Below, piece after piece: positions 1-9,567 of a stretch of 64,000 nt of DNA; position 1 is the stretch's first letter; each line of letters starts with the position of its first letter. The DNA is taken from assembly GCA_028819845.1 (NCBI GenBank), contig JAPPKS010000013.1, positions 1 through 64,000 on the forward strand, read 5' to 3'. The notes beneath the pieces were generated by a model. It had not been told where the DNA came from and searched no databases. It worked only from the letters and a program-made list of their open reading frames with translations. The translations under genes and the position numbers were made by a program. The stretch is from Candidatus Poribacteria bacterium. GTDB taxonomy: Bacteria > Poribacteria > WGA-4E > PCPOR2b.

Positions 1-70
1 GGCGTACTGGATTTGAACCAGTGACTTCTACCGTGTGAAGGTAGCGCTCGTACCACTGAGCTAACGCCCC
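1..70 (-). tRNA. tRNA-Val (CAC), 3' end cut by window edge
   Basis: The reverse complement folds as a cloverleaf: acceptor GGGGCGT, D-arm with TAGCTCAGTGGTA, anticodon stem CTACC/GGTAG around the loop TTCACAC, and a T-arm with GGTTCAAATCC. The anticodon is CAC, which reads valine GUG codons. The last two acceptor bases and the discriminator fall outside the window, so the gene is partial here. It lies just downstream of another tRNA on the same strand and probably shares its promoter. Confidence 0.93.
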
Positions 71-100
71 ATTAGGCGAGTATGATAAACAACTAAAAAG

Positions 101-176
101 TGGTGGGCCCACTAGGATTTGAACCTAGGACCTGCCGGTTATGAGCCGGCTGCTCTAACCACTGAGCTATAGGCCC
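101..176 (-). tRNA. tRNA with CAT anticodon, probably tRNA-Ile2
   Basis: The reverse complement gives a full cloverleaf with acceptor GGGCCTA, anticodon stem GCCGG/CCGGC around the loop CTCATAA, T-arm GGTTCAAATCC, and an encoded CCA end at 101-103. The anticodon is CAT. The D-arm and variable region (TAGCTCAGTGGTTAGAGCAG) closely resemble known bacterial tRNA-Ile2, in which TilS converts the wobble C to lysidine. Elongator tRNA-Met remains possible from sequence alone; it is not an initiator, since it lacks the three G:C pairs in the anticodon stem. Confidence 0.9.
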
Positions 177-194
177 ATCTGAAATCGTGTCCTT

Positions 195-223
195 ATTGTA
201 AAAACTTGGCATTGATTTGTCAA
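195..223 (-). promoter_or_regulatory. sigma-70 promoter for the tRNA-Ile2/Val pair
   Basis: On the minus strand a perfect -35 box TTGACA (218-223) is followed after 17 bases by TACAAT (195-200, five of six matches). It sits about 20 bases before the tRNA at 176 and points toward it. It lies between the rpoD stop and the tRNAs, so the tRNA pair can be transcribed independently of the rpoD operon. Confidence 0.75.
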
Positions 224-282
224 TAAAATTGCAAAATGGGGCAATTGACATTAGTGAAGGCGAGGAACTCCTTCGGGCATAA

Positions 283-2058
283 CTAATCCAAATATCCCCT
301 TAGTTGCTGGCTGCGGACCGGGTGACGCAGTTTTCGCAAAGCTTTCGCTTCAATTTGACGGACACGTTCCCGCGTTACCTGAAATTCTGCGCCTACCTCC
401 TCAAGTGTCCGAGGGTATCCATCCCCAATGCCAAACCGCAAGCGGATTACCTTCGCCTCACGTTCCGTCAATGTCGTCAGCACATCTTCAACCCGTTCCT
501 TTAGCATCGTGAATGCCGCTTCGCTCACCGGCGATTTCGAATCCTTATCCTCGATGAAATCGCCGAGTTGGCTATCTTCCTCTTCGCCCACAGGCATTTC
601 TAGCGAGACAGGCTCTTGGGCAATTCGAAATACCTGTCTTACCTTTTCAAGGGGAAGGTCCATTTCATCTGCAATTTCCTGCGGCGTAGGTTCACGTCCC
701 TTTTCTTGCACAAGATAACGAGAGGTGCGGATAAGTTTATTTATTGTTTCAATCATGTGGACAGGAATACGGATGGTACGGGCTTGATCGGCAATTGCGC
801 GGGTGATGCCCTGGCGTATCCACCACGTCGCGTAGGTGCTAAATTTGTAACCGCGCTGATAATCGAATTTATCCACTGCTTTCATCAACCCGATATTTCC
901 TTCTTGTATAAGGTCTAAAAATGCCAATCCAGGCGTACGATTTCTATATTTCTTCGCAATGCTCACAACCAGCCGCAAGTTTGATTCGACAATCATCATC
1001 TTTGCCTCTTGCGCGAGCATTTCGCCCTTATGAATCCGCTGAATCACTTCGTTCAATTGCCCACGTGGAAGGCCAATTTCGCGCTCCAATTCTCCAATCA
1101 TGCGCTGTGCCCTAACAATTTCTCCACTATGATGTTTTAGCGGCTCCGTCGCCGCCTCCGAATCGGGGCTTACTATTTGGTCAAGTGAGCCATTCCCTTC
1201 TAGCTGGCGGAGTTGGTCCGCGGGCATCTGGCACGTCCGCTCAATTCGCGCAATCTCTTTTTCCAAATCGGTTATAGCATTGCCGGCTTCCTTAATCTTG
1301 CCTGAAATCTTGCTGATTTCCTCCTGATTTATCTTCACCTGTTTTAAGGTGTGAATTAATTCTGCGAAATTCGATTTAGGCATTTCGCGGACGGTTTCTT
1401 CCTCATCAGGCGGCAATGTTTGGTTTTGGAGCCCATGCGCTCCGTTAGACCTTTCCAATTCCACATCTTTCAAAGTGGATAAAAGCTGCGTCGCTGTTTG
1501 GAGATATTTCTCTTCTTTGTCGCTAGCCGAAGTGCTGGAAACCGGCAACTCAATCACCTCGGAAGGTTTCTTGCCCCCTGCCAATATTAGGTTCAGAAGT
1601 TCGCTCATTCCTGCAATCGCCAATGGGGTCTCAAATATTGCTTCCTGGACGATTCTGTGCGCTTCCTCAATTCGTTTTGATAAAATGACTTCCTGTTGCT
1701 TAGATAGTAAAGGGATACGTCCCATTTCCCTGAGGTACACACGGACCGGGTCATCAACCTTGTCAAGTTTTTCCGAGTTCAGATTGAGCAACAACGCATC
1801 GTCGTAGTTTTCGTCATCGGCATTGTCCTCACTATCAGAGTAAACATCACCGCAATCAATATCTCTTAAATCCATTGTCATTAAATCTCCCTCATCAAGA
1901 ACGGCCGTGTCATTGGAAGGATTAAGTTCTTCCACATCCAAACATAACAAATCATCGAAATCCTCTGGTGAGGAATCCGGTTGCTCACTATATTCCAAAT
2001 AAGCTTGATCTCTGTCTGGTTCTGCCACGGCGTTGTTCAATTTAGTCTTCGAAACCAT
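283..2058 (-). CDS. rpoD: RNA polymerase primary sigma factor RpoD
   Basis: This is the housekeeping sigma-70 factor that directs core RNA polymerase to promoters. The frame is open from a TTG at 2121, but the ATG at 2058 has an AAGGAG sequence 12 bases upstream whereas the TTG has none, so I place the start there (591 residues). The order is an acidic N-terminus without a recognisable region 1.1, region 1.2 ([11 protein letters not shown]), a long charged non-conserved segment, region 2 with the -10 recognition stretch ([18 protein letters not shown] and YATWWIRQ), region 3, and a region 4 helix-turn-helix ([20 protein letters not shown]). It is the last gene after mutS2 and dnaG, matching the classic dnaG-rpoD operon. 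The consensus promoters seen in this window fit a normal RpoD. Confidence 0.97.
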   Translation of the reverse strand: MVSKTKLNNAVAEPDRDQAYLEYSEQPDSSPEDFDDLLCLDVEELNPSNDTAVLDEGDLMTMDLRDIDCGDVYSDSEDNADDENYDDALLLNLNSEKLDKVDDPVRVYLREMGRIPLLSKQQEVILSKRIEEAHRIVQEAIFETPLAIAGMSELLNLILAGGKKPSEVIELPVSSTSASDKEEKYLQTATQLLSTLKDVELERSNGAHGLQNQTLPPDEEETVREMPKSNFAELIHTLKQVKINQEEISKISGKIKEAGNAITDLEKEIARIERTCQMPADQLRQLEGNGSLDQIVSPDSEAATEPLKHHSGEIVRAQRMIGELEREIGLPRGQLNEVIQRIHKGEMLAQEAKMMIVESNLRLVVSIAKKYRNRTPGLAFLDLIQEGNIGLMKAVDKFDYQRGYKFSTYATWWIRQGITRAIADQARTIRIPVHMIETINKLIRTSRYLVQEKGREPTPQEIADEMDLPLEKVRQVFRIAQEPVSLEMPVGEEEDSQLGDFIEDKDSKSPVSEAAFTMLKERVEDVLTTLTEREAKVIRLRFGIGDGYPRTLEEVGAEFQVTRERVRQIEAKALRKLRHPVRSQQLRGYLD

Positions 2059-2130
2059 GCTTAATAATTTCTCCTTTAGGTCTAGAGAGTGCCAATCTTT
2101 GAGATTTTCACTATCTAACAAAAAGAGGGA

Positions 2131-3915
2131 TTAATGGACGAAATGTCGTCTTCGGTTTGAAAGTTCAACAAGTTCCGCAAGTGTCTCAATGTTATTATCA
2201 CCCTGCGTCAGGGCGGTGGAACGTCTTTCACGCTCTACATCGCGCAATAAAAATTCTCTGAGTTTTTTCAAACACCCTTCAACCCGCACTTTCAGATTTG
2301 GCGAAATCTTCCTTTGCAAAAGGGCATTCGAGATAGTACCTTTAATTTTCTCATTCTCACAAGTGTCAATCAGGCCTTGCACGTCAAGCGGGTCGTCAGA
2401 CTTGCACCCGTCCCATAGCATTTGCGCAATAATTGCAAAATCGGGGTGTGTAAAGTCTTGATAGCGAAATTTCTCTTTTACACATGGAATAAGATTCGGA
2501 CTCTGAATAAGGGATTCAATCAACTGCCATTCGATTGACTCGCGCGGCTTGAGGCTTGCCTTTCCGGCATATTGGGAGGGGGGACGCACCTGTGAAGAAC
2601 GGTTTGCTTTTACACCGAGACGCTGCAACTCCTTCAATAGCACATCACGTTCAATATTGAGTTCTTGCGCAGCATATGAAATGTATTCATTAAGTTCAAC
2701 ATTGCTTGTAATATGAGACAAGGTTAGTGCAATCTCTTTAACTGTATGAGTTTTCACATCAATTCGGCGGATTGCATCTTGTTGAGAAGCACGTTGAATC
2801 TGAAATTCGATGAGATTCATCGCAGAGTTGCAGAGTTGATTAAACGCATCCAACCCTTGTGATTGAATAAATTGATCTGGATCTTCACCTCGTGGCAGAA
2901 GCGCGATTCGAACACGCAGCCCTTTCTTCAGAAGAATATGTAACCCTCGAAGCGTCGCTTGGAAACCCGCGGCATCGCCATCATAAACGATAACCGTCTC
3001 TTCAGCAAATCGATTCAATAAACTAGCGTGTGATTCGCTAAATGCCGTTCCTAATGAGGCAACAACATGTTTCACACCTGCCTGATAGGGCATGATCGCA
3101 TCAAAATAGCCCTCGACCAGAATGGCTTTCCCTGCCTTCTGAATTGCTTGCCGCGCATGGTATAGATTATAAAGCGTCTTGCTTTTATCGTAAAGGCTTG
3201 TTGTAGGTGAATTCAGATACTTGGGAAGTGTTTCTTCAGATAACGCGCGCCCGCCGAATCCAACAGGTGCCCCGCGTTCATCAAGAATTGGAAAGATGAT
3301 TCGTCCTCGAAAACGGTCAATGGACCCGTGTTCGTCTTTCTTGATGAGCCCGGCATCTATTAACTGTTGCACCGAAAAATCGGCTTTTGCCGCAGTTTTG
3401 AAAAGATCTTGGCGTCCACGGGTGGCGTACCCGAGTTGGAAATGGCTGATGGTCTCATCTTTTACACCGCGCTTTTTGAGATATGCCAACGCATTGCCGC
3501 CGATTTGAGGCGTCAAGAGTTGTCGATGAAAATGCGCCATGGCAAAACGGTTGACATCCTGAAGTTCAAGACGTTTACGACTTTTCTCACGCGATTTACC
3601 GTCCTGACTCGGCAATGAAATTCCAACACGTTGGGCTAACCGCTCTACGGCTTCGATGAAAGACATGCCTTCATGTTTCTGAAGGAAGCTAATCACATTG
3701 CCGCCGCTGTTGCAACCGAAACAGTAGAAGATTTGCTTCTCGGGAGATACGCTGAAGGAGGGCTTTTGCTCTTCGTGGAAGGGACAGAGCGCACTGTATT
3801 CCTTACCCGCGGCACGCAACGGAATACCACACTCAGATATCACTTCCGCAATATCGTTTTGTGCTCGAATTTCGTTCAGTAGTTCCGGTGGAATGTAATT
3901 CGACGATTGATTCAT
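2131..3915 (-). CDS. dnaG: DNA primase DnaG
   Basis: DnaG makes the RNA primers for lagging-strand DNA synthesis. The 594-residue protein has an N-terminal CHC2-type zinc finger (C44, H47, C65, C68), a TOPRIM catalytic domain with the ILVEGYFDAI glutamate near residue 267 and the IVYDGDAAG acidic motif near 315, and a C-terminal helical DnaB-interacting region. Length is normal for the family. A GGTGGG/TTGAG stretch precedes the ATG. It is 72 bases upstream of the preferred rpoD start and 30 bases downstream of mutS2 on the same strand, so co-transcription is likely. Confidence 0.97.
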   Translation of the reverse strand: MNQSSNYIPPELLNEIRAQNDIAEVISECGIPLRAAGKEYSALCPFHEEQKPSFSVSPEKQIFYCFGCNSGGNVISFLQKHEGMSFIEAVERLAQRVGISLPSQDGKSREKSRKRLELQDVNRFAMAHFHRQLLTPQIGGNALAYLKKRGVKDETISHFQLGYATRGRQDLFKTAAKADFSVQQLIDAGLIKKDEHGSIDRFRGRIIFPILDERGAPVGFGGRALSEETLPKYLNSPTTSLYDKSKTLYNLYHARQAIQKAGKAILVEGYFDAIMPYQAGVKHVVASLGTAFSESHASLLNRFAEETVIVYDGDAAGFQATLRGLHILLKKGLRVRIALLPRGEDPDQFIQSQGLDAFNQLCNSAMNLIEFQIQRASQQDAIRRIDVKTHTVKEIALTLSHITSNVELNEYISYAAQELNIERDVLLKELQRLGVKANRSSQVRPPSQYAGKASLKPRESIEWQLIESLIQSPNLIPCVKEKFRYQDFTHPDFAIIAQMLWDGCKSDDPLDVQGLIDTCENEKIKGTISNALLQRKISPNLKVRVEGCLKKLREFLLRDVERERRSTALTQGDNNIETLAELVELSNRRRHFVH

Positions 3916-3945
3916 CTCAACCCACCAAATTTATTGGCCCTGCGT

Positions 3946-6393
3946 TTAATCCTTCAGGCTAATGGTTGTCACGCCCGCGCCGCCTTGGTTAAGTGGTGCT
4001 TCGCGAAAATCTACAACTAAAGGATGCTCGCATAAAAATTCCTGTATTGCACCGCGTAGCGCACCGGTGCCTTTGCCGTGGATAATTCGCACAGTTGATA
4101 AACCGGCGAGAAAAGCGTCGTCCAAGTATTTATCGGTTTCATATAACGCATCGGTGACTGTTTTGCCTCGAAGATTTATTTCGGTTTTGACAACGCCCGC
4201 CTTTAAGTCTTGTACATCCAACACTGAAGCAGATAGATTCGGTGTGTCGCCCTCTACCGGCGGACAAAATTCAACTTCATCACATGAGACCTGCATCACC
4301 ATATTCCGAACTCGGATTTTTAACGGCGCCTTGTTGCTTTTGTTGATTGATAGGACTTCCCCAAACTGATTTAGCTCTTTGAGCCGAACCTTATCTCCTA
4401 CCCGTATCTTTGGAAGAGATAGGTGGTCTGTCTGCGCTTCTCCCTTTGGCAGATGGCGCTCCCTGAGTTCTTTTTCAGCATTCTCAATGTGTGTGAAAGC
4501 CGAACGTACACTCCTTTTCGATGCACTTTCCTTTCGCACGTCCGCGATTGTTTGTTCAATTAGTTTACGCGCATTCTTGAGAATCTCGGCGGACTCTTTT
4601 TCAGCCGCTCTCTTAAGTTCATCGCGCTCAACTTCAAATTGGCTAATTAGCGCTTCATGTTTTTTAAATTTGGTTTCAGCAGCTCGGACTTTCCCCTGGA
4701 CAATTTCACGTTCAGCTTCAAGTTCACGTTGTGATTCTTGCATGCTTACAATGAAGTCTTCAACGGCGACTAGCCGACCGCCCATGTGCGCTTTTGCTTC
4801 GTCAGTTATCGAGTCGGTCATACCCAACCGCTGCGCGATTTTAATCGCATTGCTGCTTCCAGGCACACCTATTAAAAGCCGATAGGTAGGGCTTAAAGTT
4901 AGCCAATCAAACTCCATTGAGGCGTTCTCCATCCCCTCCTGAGTTTGGGCGAACGATTTTAACGTGCCATAATGTGTTGTTACAATAGTACGAGCCCCGC
5001 TTTGACCAAGCCGGTCAAGAATCGCCATACCTAATGCTGCTCCCTCAGTAGGGTCTGTGCCTGCACCAAGTTCGTCCAGCAGCACCAACGATTGCCCATC
5101 ATGCCGCGGCTTGCTATTGTGGCTGTTGCCTCGTTCAATATGCTTTAAAATCTCAATAATCTTGGTGATGTGCGATGAAAACGTGCTCAAATTCTGTTCG
5201 ATACTCTGTTCGTCGCCAATATCTGCGAATATATCATCAAATACTGCAATATCACTACCGCTCCGTGCCGGAATGTGCAATCCCGATTGTGCCATGAGCG
5301 TTAGTAGACCGATGGTTTTGAGCACGACGGTTTTTCCGCCTGTATTGGGTCCTGTAATGACGACGGTGTGAAATGAGTCGCCGACGTGTAAATCAGTCGG
5401 AACTATGTGCTCCGGTGTACCCGATTTCCCTTTCCCCACTTGTGACCTTAAATTCGCTTCTAGTAAGGGATGCCTCGCTGACTTCAATTTCACAAAACCG
5501 CGTGTGTTGAGGCGGGGTTCCACCGCGTTCAGCTTAAGACTCAATTCTGCCTTTGCACCCAAGAAATCCAGTTCGCCCAGTGTGTCCATTGCGGCATCCA
5601 GATTAGTTGCACACTCGCGAACTTGTTCACTCAATGCAAACAACACTCTGCGAACCTCTTCACGTTCCTCATCTGCTAATATATGCAGGGTGTTATTGAG
5701 TTCAACAATACTGAAAGGTTCTATGAATACGGTTGCCCCACTTGTGGATTGCCCTTGGACAATTCCGGGGAAATGGCTTCTAGCGTCTTGTTTAATTGGA
5801 ATGACGTAGCGATCGTTTCGGAGGGTGATGATGTTTTCTTGGAGCGATTTCTGATGGTGGGAAGAACGTAGGATTGTTTCTAATTTCGACTGAATCTTTT
5901 CCCGGGTGTTTACCAACTGCCGGCGGATGCGCCTCAAGGTCCGACTCGCTTGATTCAGAATTTCGCCTTCTGAACCGATACAGCCGGTAATTGATTTGGA
6001 TAACTCGATAAAAGTCGGAAGATTATTGACGAGTGTGAAAAGGTTTGGAAAGTCGTCCGCGTCTATTTTCGCTAACCATCGACTGACGTTCTGAGCAACA
6101 TTCGCAAAACGACCGACATCAAGGAGTTGGTTGGCTTCTAATATCGCGCCCGGCTTGGCTGCTTTTCGAAGAACCGGAGAAATATCCGTTAAACCCCTTA
6201 GTGGAAAACCGTTCGATGTTTCATAAATAGCCTTCGCCTCGCTACAAAGTTTCTGTTGTTCTCGAATCTCGTCTATCTTCCGGCTCGGCCTTAACTTCTC
6301 TACTCTTGATACGCCCAACTGAGAAAGAGCGTAATTCTTGAGCAGTGATTTCAACTTATCATATTCAAGAACTTTTTCTGTATGGGCGACCAT
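3946..6393 (-). CDS. mutS2: Endonuclease MutS2
   Basis: This MutS-family ATPase lacks mismatch-binding domains and carries a C-terminal Smr nuclease domain. In other bacteria it limits homologous recombination or rescues collided ribosomes. Of its 815 residues, the Walker A site is GPNTGGKT at 348-355, the Walker B region LVLLDELGAGTDPTEG lies near 435-450, and a coiled coil (about 530-630) separates these from the Smr domain (INLRGKTVTDAL and IIHGKGTGALR, about 735-785). The HGKGTGALR motif is the typical Smr signature. It is 30 bases before dnaG and 26 bases after the TPR gene. Confidence 0.96.
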   Translation of the reverse strand: MVAHTEKVLEYDKLKSLLKNYALSQLGVSRVEKLRPSRKIDEIREQQKLCSEAKAIYETSNGFPLRGLTDISPVLRKAAKPGAILEANQLLDVGRFANVAQNVSRWLAKIDADDFPNLFTLVNNLPTFIELSKSITGCIGSEGEILNQASRTLRRIRRQLVNTREKIQSKLETILRSSHHQKSLQENIITLRNDRYVIPIKQDARSHFPGIVQGQSTSGATVFIEPFSIVELNNTLHILADEEREEVRRVLFALSEQVRECATNLDAAMDTLGELDFLGAKAELSLKLNAVEPRLNTRGFVKLKSARHPLLEANLRSQVGKGKSGTPEHIVPTDLHVGDSFHTVVITGPNTGGKTVVLKTIGLLTLMAQSGLHIPARSGSDIAVFDDIFADIGDEQSIEQNLSTFSSHITKIIEILKHIERGNSHNSKPRHDGQSLVLLDELGAGTDPTEGAALGMAILDRLGQSGARTIVTTHYGTLKSFAQTQEGMENASMEFDWLTLSPTYRLLIGVPGSSNAIKIAQRLGMTDSITDEAKAHMGGRLVAVEDFIVSMQESQRELEAEREIVQGKVRAAETKFKKHEALISQFEVERDELKRAAEKESAEILKNARKLIEQTIADVRKESASKRSVRSAFTHIENAEKELRERHLPKGEAQTDHLSLPKIRVGDKVRLKELNQFGEVLSINKSNKAPLKIRVRNMVMQVSCDEVEFCPPVEGDTPNLSASVLDVQDLKAGVVKTEINLRGKTVTDALYETDKYLDDAFLAGLSTVRIIHGKGTGALRGAIQEFLCEHPLVVDFREAPLNQGGAGVTTISLKD

Positions 6394-6419
6394 AGCTTTT
6401 CCAACATTACTCGAAGTTA

Positions 6420-7541
6420 CTAGTCCGAGTCATCAAATTTTACAGTGTGTTGGAGTCTATCGTGATGGAAGCGAGCAGTTTCATAGAGGTTACGGCTTGG
6501 CGCAAAGTCGAGATTTACTGCTTGATCGTAATAGTACAAAGCCGTACTCTGCTGACCCTCCGATTCATAACGACGCGCATCTCGAAGGTTTTTTAGAAAA
6601 TCATCTGCTTTCTTTTCAAAGTTATAAATAGCTGTGCGTAACGCCTTAGTTAGTCCGCGGTCAATTTCTCTATTGACTTTGTAGAGATGTACCGCATCCG
6701 CGTATGCAATGAAGGCTTTATAATATGCGCCTTCGCTTACTAGCTTTTCGGCTTCCGGCACACTGGGGGCTTCTGGAAGTGAAGTGAGCAACGATTTAAC
6801 GCTCGGTGTAAGGTTCCGTCCGAAAATGAAATCGCGGCTTTTCTCTTGGATGGCTTTGTCTAGATTTTCACCAAAATGGTCTATAATATCTTTATAAATT
6901 GCTACCGAATCGTCAAGGCGGCCGAGTTTCTCATAGCATCGTGCTTGGCTCAACTGGGCATCTACAAGTGCATGCTCGCGAACAGGTATCAAGATGTCCG
7001 GCAGCTTTTCATAGGCTTCAATTGCCTTTTCATATTGACCTTGCTGCTCATAACAGTTGCCTATTGCCTTTTGAGCATACAAAGCAAAATTTTGGTTATC
7101 CGATTCACGGCTTTTCTTGACCGATTCAAATTGTTCTATTGCCCCCGCATAATCACCCTGGTAATAGAGGGTCCTCGCATAGTTGTATCGCGCCCTATCA
7201 GCAAACGGGGTGCTAGAATAATTCTGGAAAATCGTTTGAAACGCCTCGCCCCCTGTCTGGAATTGTTCGCCGCTCGTTTCTAACTTCTCGTGATCCAACC
7301 AACCATCTTCCGCTTCTTGATATTTTTGAATGGCTTCCGCAAACGCTAGAGATGCCTCCGCACGCGTCTGTTGTTGTTCTTGTGTATAGTAGGACATTGC
7401 AGCTACAAGAACAACCACAACCGCTGCTGTGATGATTATCAATTTTAAGTGCTTCTTGAGAAAATTGTAAAAATTCAGGACAGTCTCGACAAATTGATCT
7501 CGTTTTATCTCTTCCTTCGTCAGACGATTACCTTGAGCCAT
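6420..7541 (-). CDS. Membrane-anchored TPR protein (YfgM/YbgF-like)
   Basis: A 373-residue protein with a short basic cytoplasmic N-terminus, one transmembrane helix (about residues 35-55, IIITAAVVVVLVAAM), and a periplasmic region of tetratricopeptide repeats, for example YNYARTLYYQGDYAGAIEQF and CYEQQGQYEKAIEAYEKLP. TPR arrays bind protein partners; the topology resembles YfgM or YbgF, which work with envelope machinery, but no specific partner can be named. The ATG at 7541 has a GAGG sequence 6 bases upstream and is preferred over a TTG at 7553. It is the first protein gene after tRNA-Gly and precedes mutS2. Confidence 0.8.
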   Translation of the reverse strand: MAQGNRLTKEEIKRDQFVETVLNFYNFLKKHLKLIIITAAVVVVLVAAMSYYTQEQQQTRAEASLAFAEAIQKYQEAEDGWLDHEKLETSGEQFQTGGEAFQTIFQNYSSTPFADRARYNYARTLYYQGDYAGAIEQFESVKKSRESDNQNFALYAQKAIGNCYEQQGQYEKAIEAYEKLPDILIPVREHALVDAQLSQARCYEKLGRLDDSVAIYKDIIDHFGENLDKAIQEKSRDFIFGRNLTPSVKSLLTSLPEAPSVPEAEKLVSEGAYYKAFIAYADAVHLYKVNREIDRGLTKALRTAIYNFEKKADDFLKNLRDARRYESEGQQSTALYYYDQAVNLDFAPSRNLYETARFHHDRLQHTVKFDDSD

Positions 7542-7614
7542 TAACTTCCTCAACTAATCTTTTACGGCGAGTGTAGAGCATTAAAACTCTTCCGCTAGAA
7601 TACACGGCTGATGA

Positions 7615-7686
7615 AGCGGGTGACGGGAATTGAACCCGCGGCCCTCAGCTTGGGAAGCTGACGCTCTACCGCTGAGCTACACCCGC
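7615..7686 (-). tRNA. tRNA-Gly (CCC)
   Basis: The reverse complement folds as a cloverleaf with acceptor GCGGGTG/CACCCGC, anticodon stem TCAGC/GCTGA around the loop TTCCCAA (anticodon CCC), and T-arm GGGTTCAATTCCC. It closely resembles known bacterial tRNA-Gly(CCC). The CCA end is not encoded: the bases after the discriminator are TCATCA. It lies upstream of the TPR-mutS2-dnaG-rpoD genes on the same strand. Confidence 0.95.
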
Positions 7687-7700
7687 ACAGAAATTGCTAA

Positions 7701-7730
7701 ATTATACAGATAGACATGCTCCATTGTCAA
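7701..7730 (-). promoter_or_regulatory. Consensus sigma-70 promoter for tRNA-Gly
   Basis: On the minus strand, perfect TTGACA (7725-7730) and perfect TATAAT (7701-7706) are separated by 18 bases. The -10 box ends 14 bases before the tRNA-Gly 5' end. This should be a strong constitutive promoter and could also feed the downstream protein operon, since no obvious terminator separates tRNA-Gly from the TPR gene. Confidence 0.85.
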
Positions 7731-7812
7731 GAGGATTTTCTTGGAGATTAGCGATAGGTTATAAGTGAAAATTCCAGAACATTTCAAGTGAAGCCTCCAA
7801 CGGATTGTAGTA

Positions 7813-7863
7813 GCGATCTCCGAATCGCAACATTTTCCACCGTAGGAGCGATCTACATATCGC
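7813..7863. repeat. Two copies of a GCGAT-N6-ATCGC palindromic repeat
   Basis: Two short inverted repeats lie 35 bases apart: GCGATCTCCGAATCGC at 7813-7828 and GCGATCTACATATCGC at 7848-7863. Both are preceded by GTAG(T/G)AG-like bases. Related copies occur at 9675-9690 and, partly, at 25488-25502, all in non-coding DNA. The surrounding 400 bases (7687-8085) hold no other recognisable feature apart from the tRNA-Gly promoter. Confidence 0.6.
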
Positions 7864-8085
7864 GACTACAATTTTGCCGCGATGCGCGCCGCTTTTCGCC
7901 TAGAGTTTACAAAAACTATGTTATACTTTAAGGGGATTTACGCTAAGGAAGGGATGTTTGGCCGCACTCCCGAATTTTCCACCGTCTGGCATATTCGGGC
8001 GGCGGCTGAAACACTCGGATAAGGAACAACATGCGCGGTATATAAGTCTTTCCATGAATAGACAACTGCAGCAGGAAGATTTCAA

Positions 8086-9567
8086 ATGAGCATACGGTCA
8101 CGCGGCGCAATCTTGCTAATCTCTTGTTACGAACTTGGACACCAACCTCACGGTATCAGTCTGCCGCTTGGATTTTTGGAAAATGCCGGATTTGCACCCG
8201 ATTCAATGGACATAGCGGTCGAGGCGTTCGACACAGCGAAGATTGGACAGGCTCGATTCATAGGCATCTCGGTACCGATGCACACTGCTTTGCGGCTGGG
8301 CGTTCATGTCATACGGCGAATTCGAGAAATCAATCCGGAGCCAATTATCTGCCTCTACGGACTTTACGCGGTTCTAAACGCAGAGTACCTCTTAGAAAAC
8401 GGCGTGGATTTTTGTATTGGGGGTGAGTTTGAGGCGCCTCTCACGGCGCTCGTCGAAACATTGGAATTGCACTCGCAAAACAATAGCCTTCATTCAACTC
8501 TCAACGTTCAGATAGAGGGTGTTATACAGCCCGGCGCAAATGCTCGTCCTCTCCTTCGACGATTACTATTCGCTGTCCCAAGCCGTGACACACTGCCGGC
8601 GCTCGAAAAGTATGCCCATTTGGAGCATAAAGGCGAGCACCGCTTAACCGGTTACGTCGAGGCAAGTCGCGGATGCGTACATCTTTGCACACATTGTCCG
8701 ATTCCGCCCGTCTACGATGGACGGTTTTTTGTAATTCCGCGGGAAATTGTACTTGAAGACATACGAAGGCAGGTGAACGCCGGTGCAACGCATATCACGT
8801 TTGGGGATCCCGACTTCCTAAACGGGCCAACGCACTCGTTGCGTATCATCCGTGCGATGCATGAGGAATTCCCGCACCTCACTTTCGACTTCACTGCTAA
8901 AATCGAGCATATCCTAGAACACCGAAAGATTTTCCCCGAACTCGCAGCGTTAGGCTGCTTGTTTATGATTTCCGCGGTAGAGTCGCTAAGTGATACTGTC
9001 CTTGAGATATTGAGTAAAGGCCACAAACACGAGGACATCGTTGAGGCGTTAAAGATTGTACAAAACGCTGGCATCGCACTTCGTCCCACCTGGGTCATGT
9101 TCACACCTTGGACTACCTTAGACGATTACACCAACGTGTTGGAATTTCTTGATACACACAACCTTATTGACCACGTAGACCCCGTACAATACGCGATTCG
9201 ACTGCTGATTCCGCCCGGATCCATTCTGCTTGAGTGCCCTGCCGTTAAGCCTTATCTTGGATCGCTAAACCAAGCATCTTTTAGCTATGAGTGGCGTCAC
9301 CCCGATCCCCGTATGGATGAACTTCATAAAACCGTCAGTACTTTGGTAGAACGGGATTCCCAAGCAGGCGAGGACGAAATGAGTATTTTTTACAGGGTGT
9401 GGGCGCTTGCGGCAAAAATGCGGGGGGAGTCACTTCCCGAGTCTGTACACCGTAGTCGCCGCGCCGATCGAATCCAAGTGCCGCGAATAACCGAGCCATG
9501 GTTCTGCTGAGCAGAGCCGACCGAGGGTCAGTTGGACCCGCTTCAAACCCAAATGGCCGGTGTGTAA
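8086..9567 (+). CDS. B12-binding-domain radical SAM selenoprotein (CUAEP tail)
   Basis: The frame runs 474 codons to a TGA at 9508-9510, then stays open for 18 more codons to TAA at 9565-9567. The codons around the TGA read Cys-TGA-Ala-Glu-Pro, which matches the tail after which the CUAEP/CCAEP-tail radical SAM (seleno)protein family is named, so I read TGA as selenocysteine 475 (493 residues in all). The N-terminus is a B12-binding-like domain (about 1-125). The radical SAM cluster motif is C197-x3-C201-x2-C204, followed by the TIM-barrel and a SPASM-free C-terminus. A SECIS-like hairpin starts 14 bases after TGA. AGGAAG lies 8 bases before the ATG. Substrate is unknown. No sel genes are in this window. 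Confidence 0.88.
9508..9539 (+). promoter_or_regulatory. Selenocysteine codon and bacterial SECIS-like hairpin
   Basis: The TGA at 9508-9510 is followed by a perfect 5-bp stem GGGTC (9525-9529)/GACCC (9535-9539) closing the loop AGTTG. The loop presents a GU at 9531-9532, about 21 bases after the TGA, within the spacing known for bacterial SECIS elements that bind SelB. Outer bases TGAGC and GCTTCA can extend the stem with a bulge. The fold is judged by eye only. Confidence 0.7.

Noticed and set aside
2059-2121. TTG start of rpoD at 2121
   Set aside because: No ribosome-binding site precedes the TTG; the ATG at 2058 has AAGGAG upstream.
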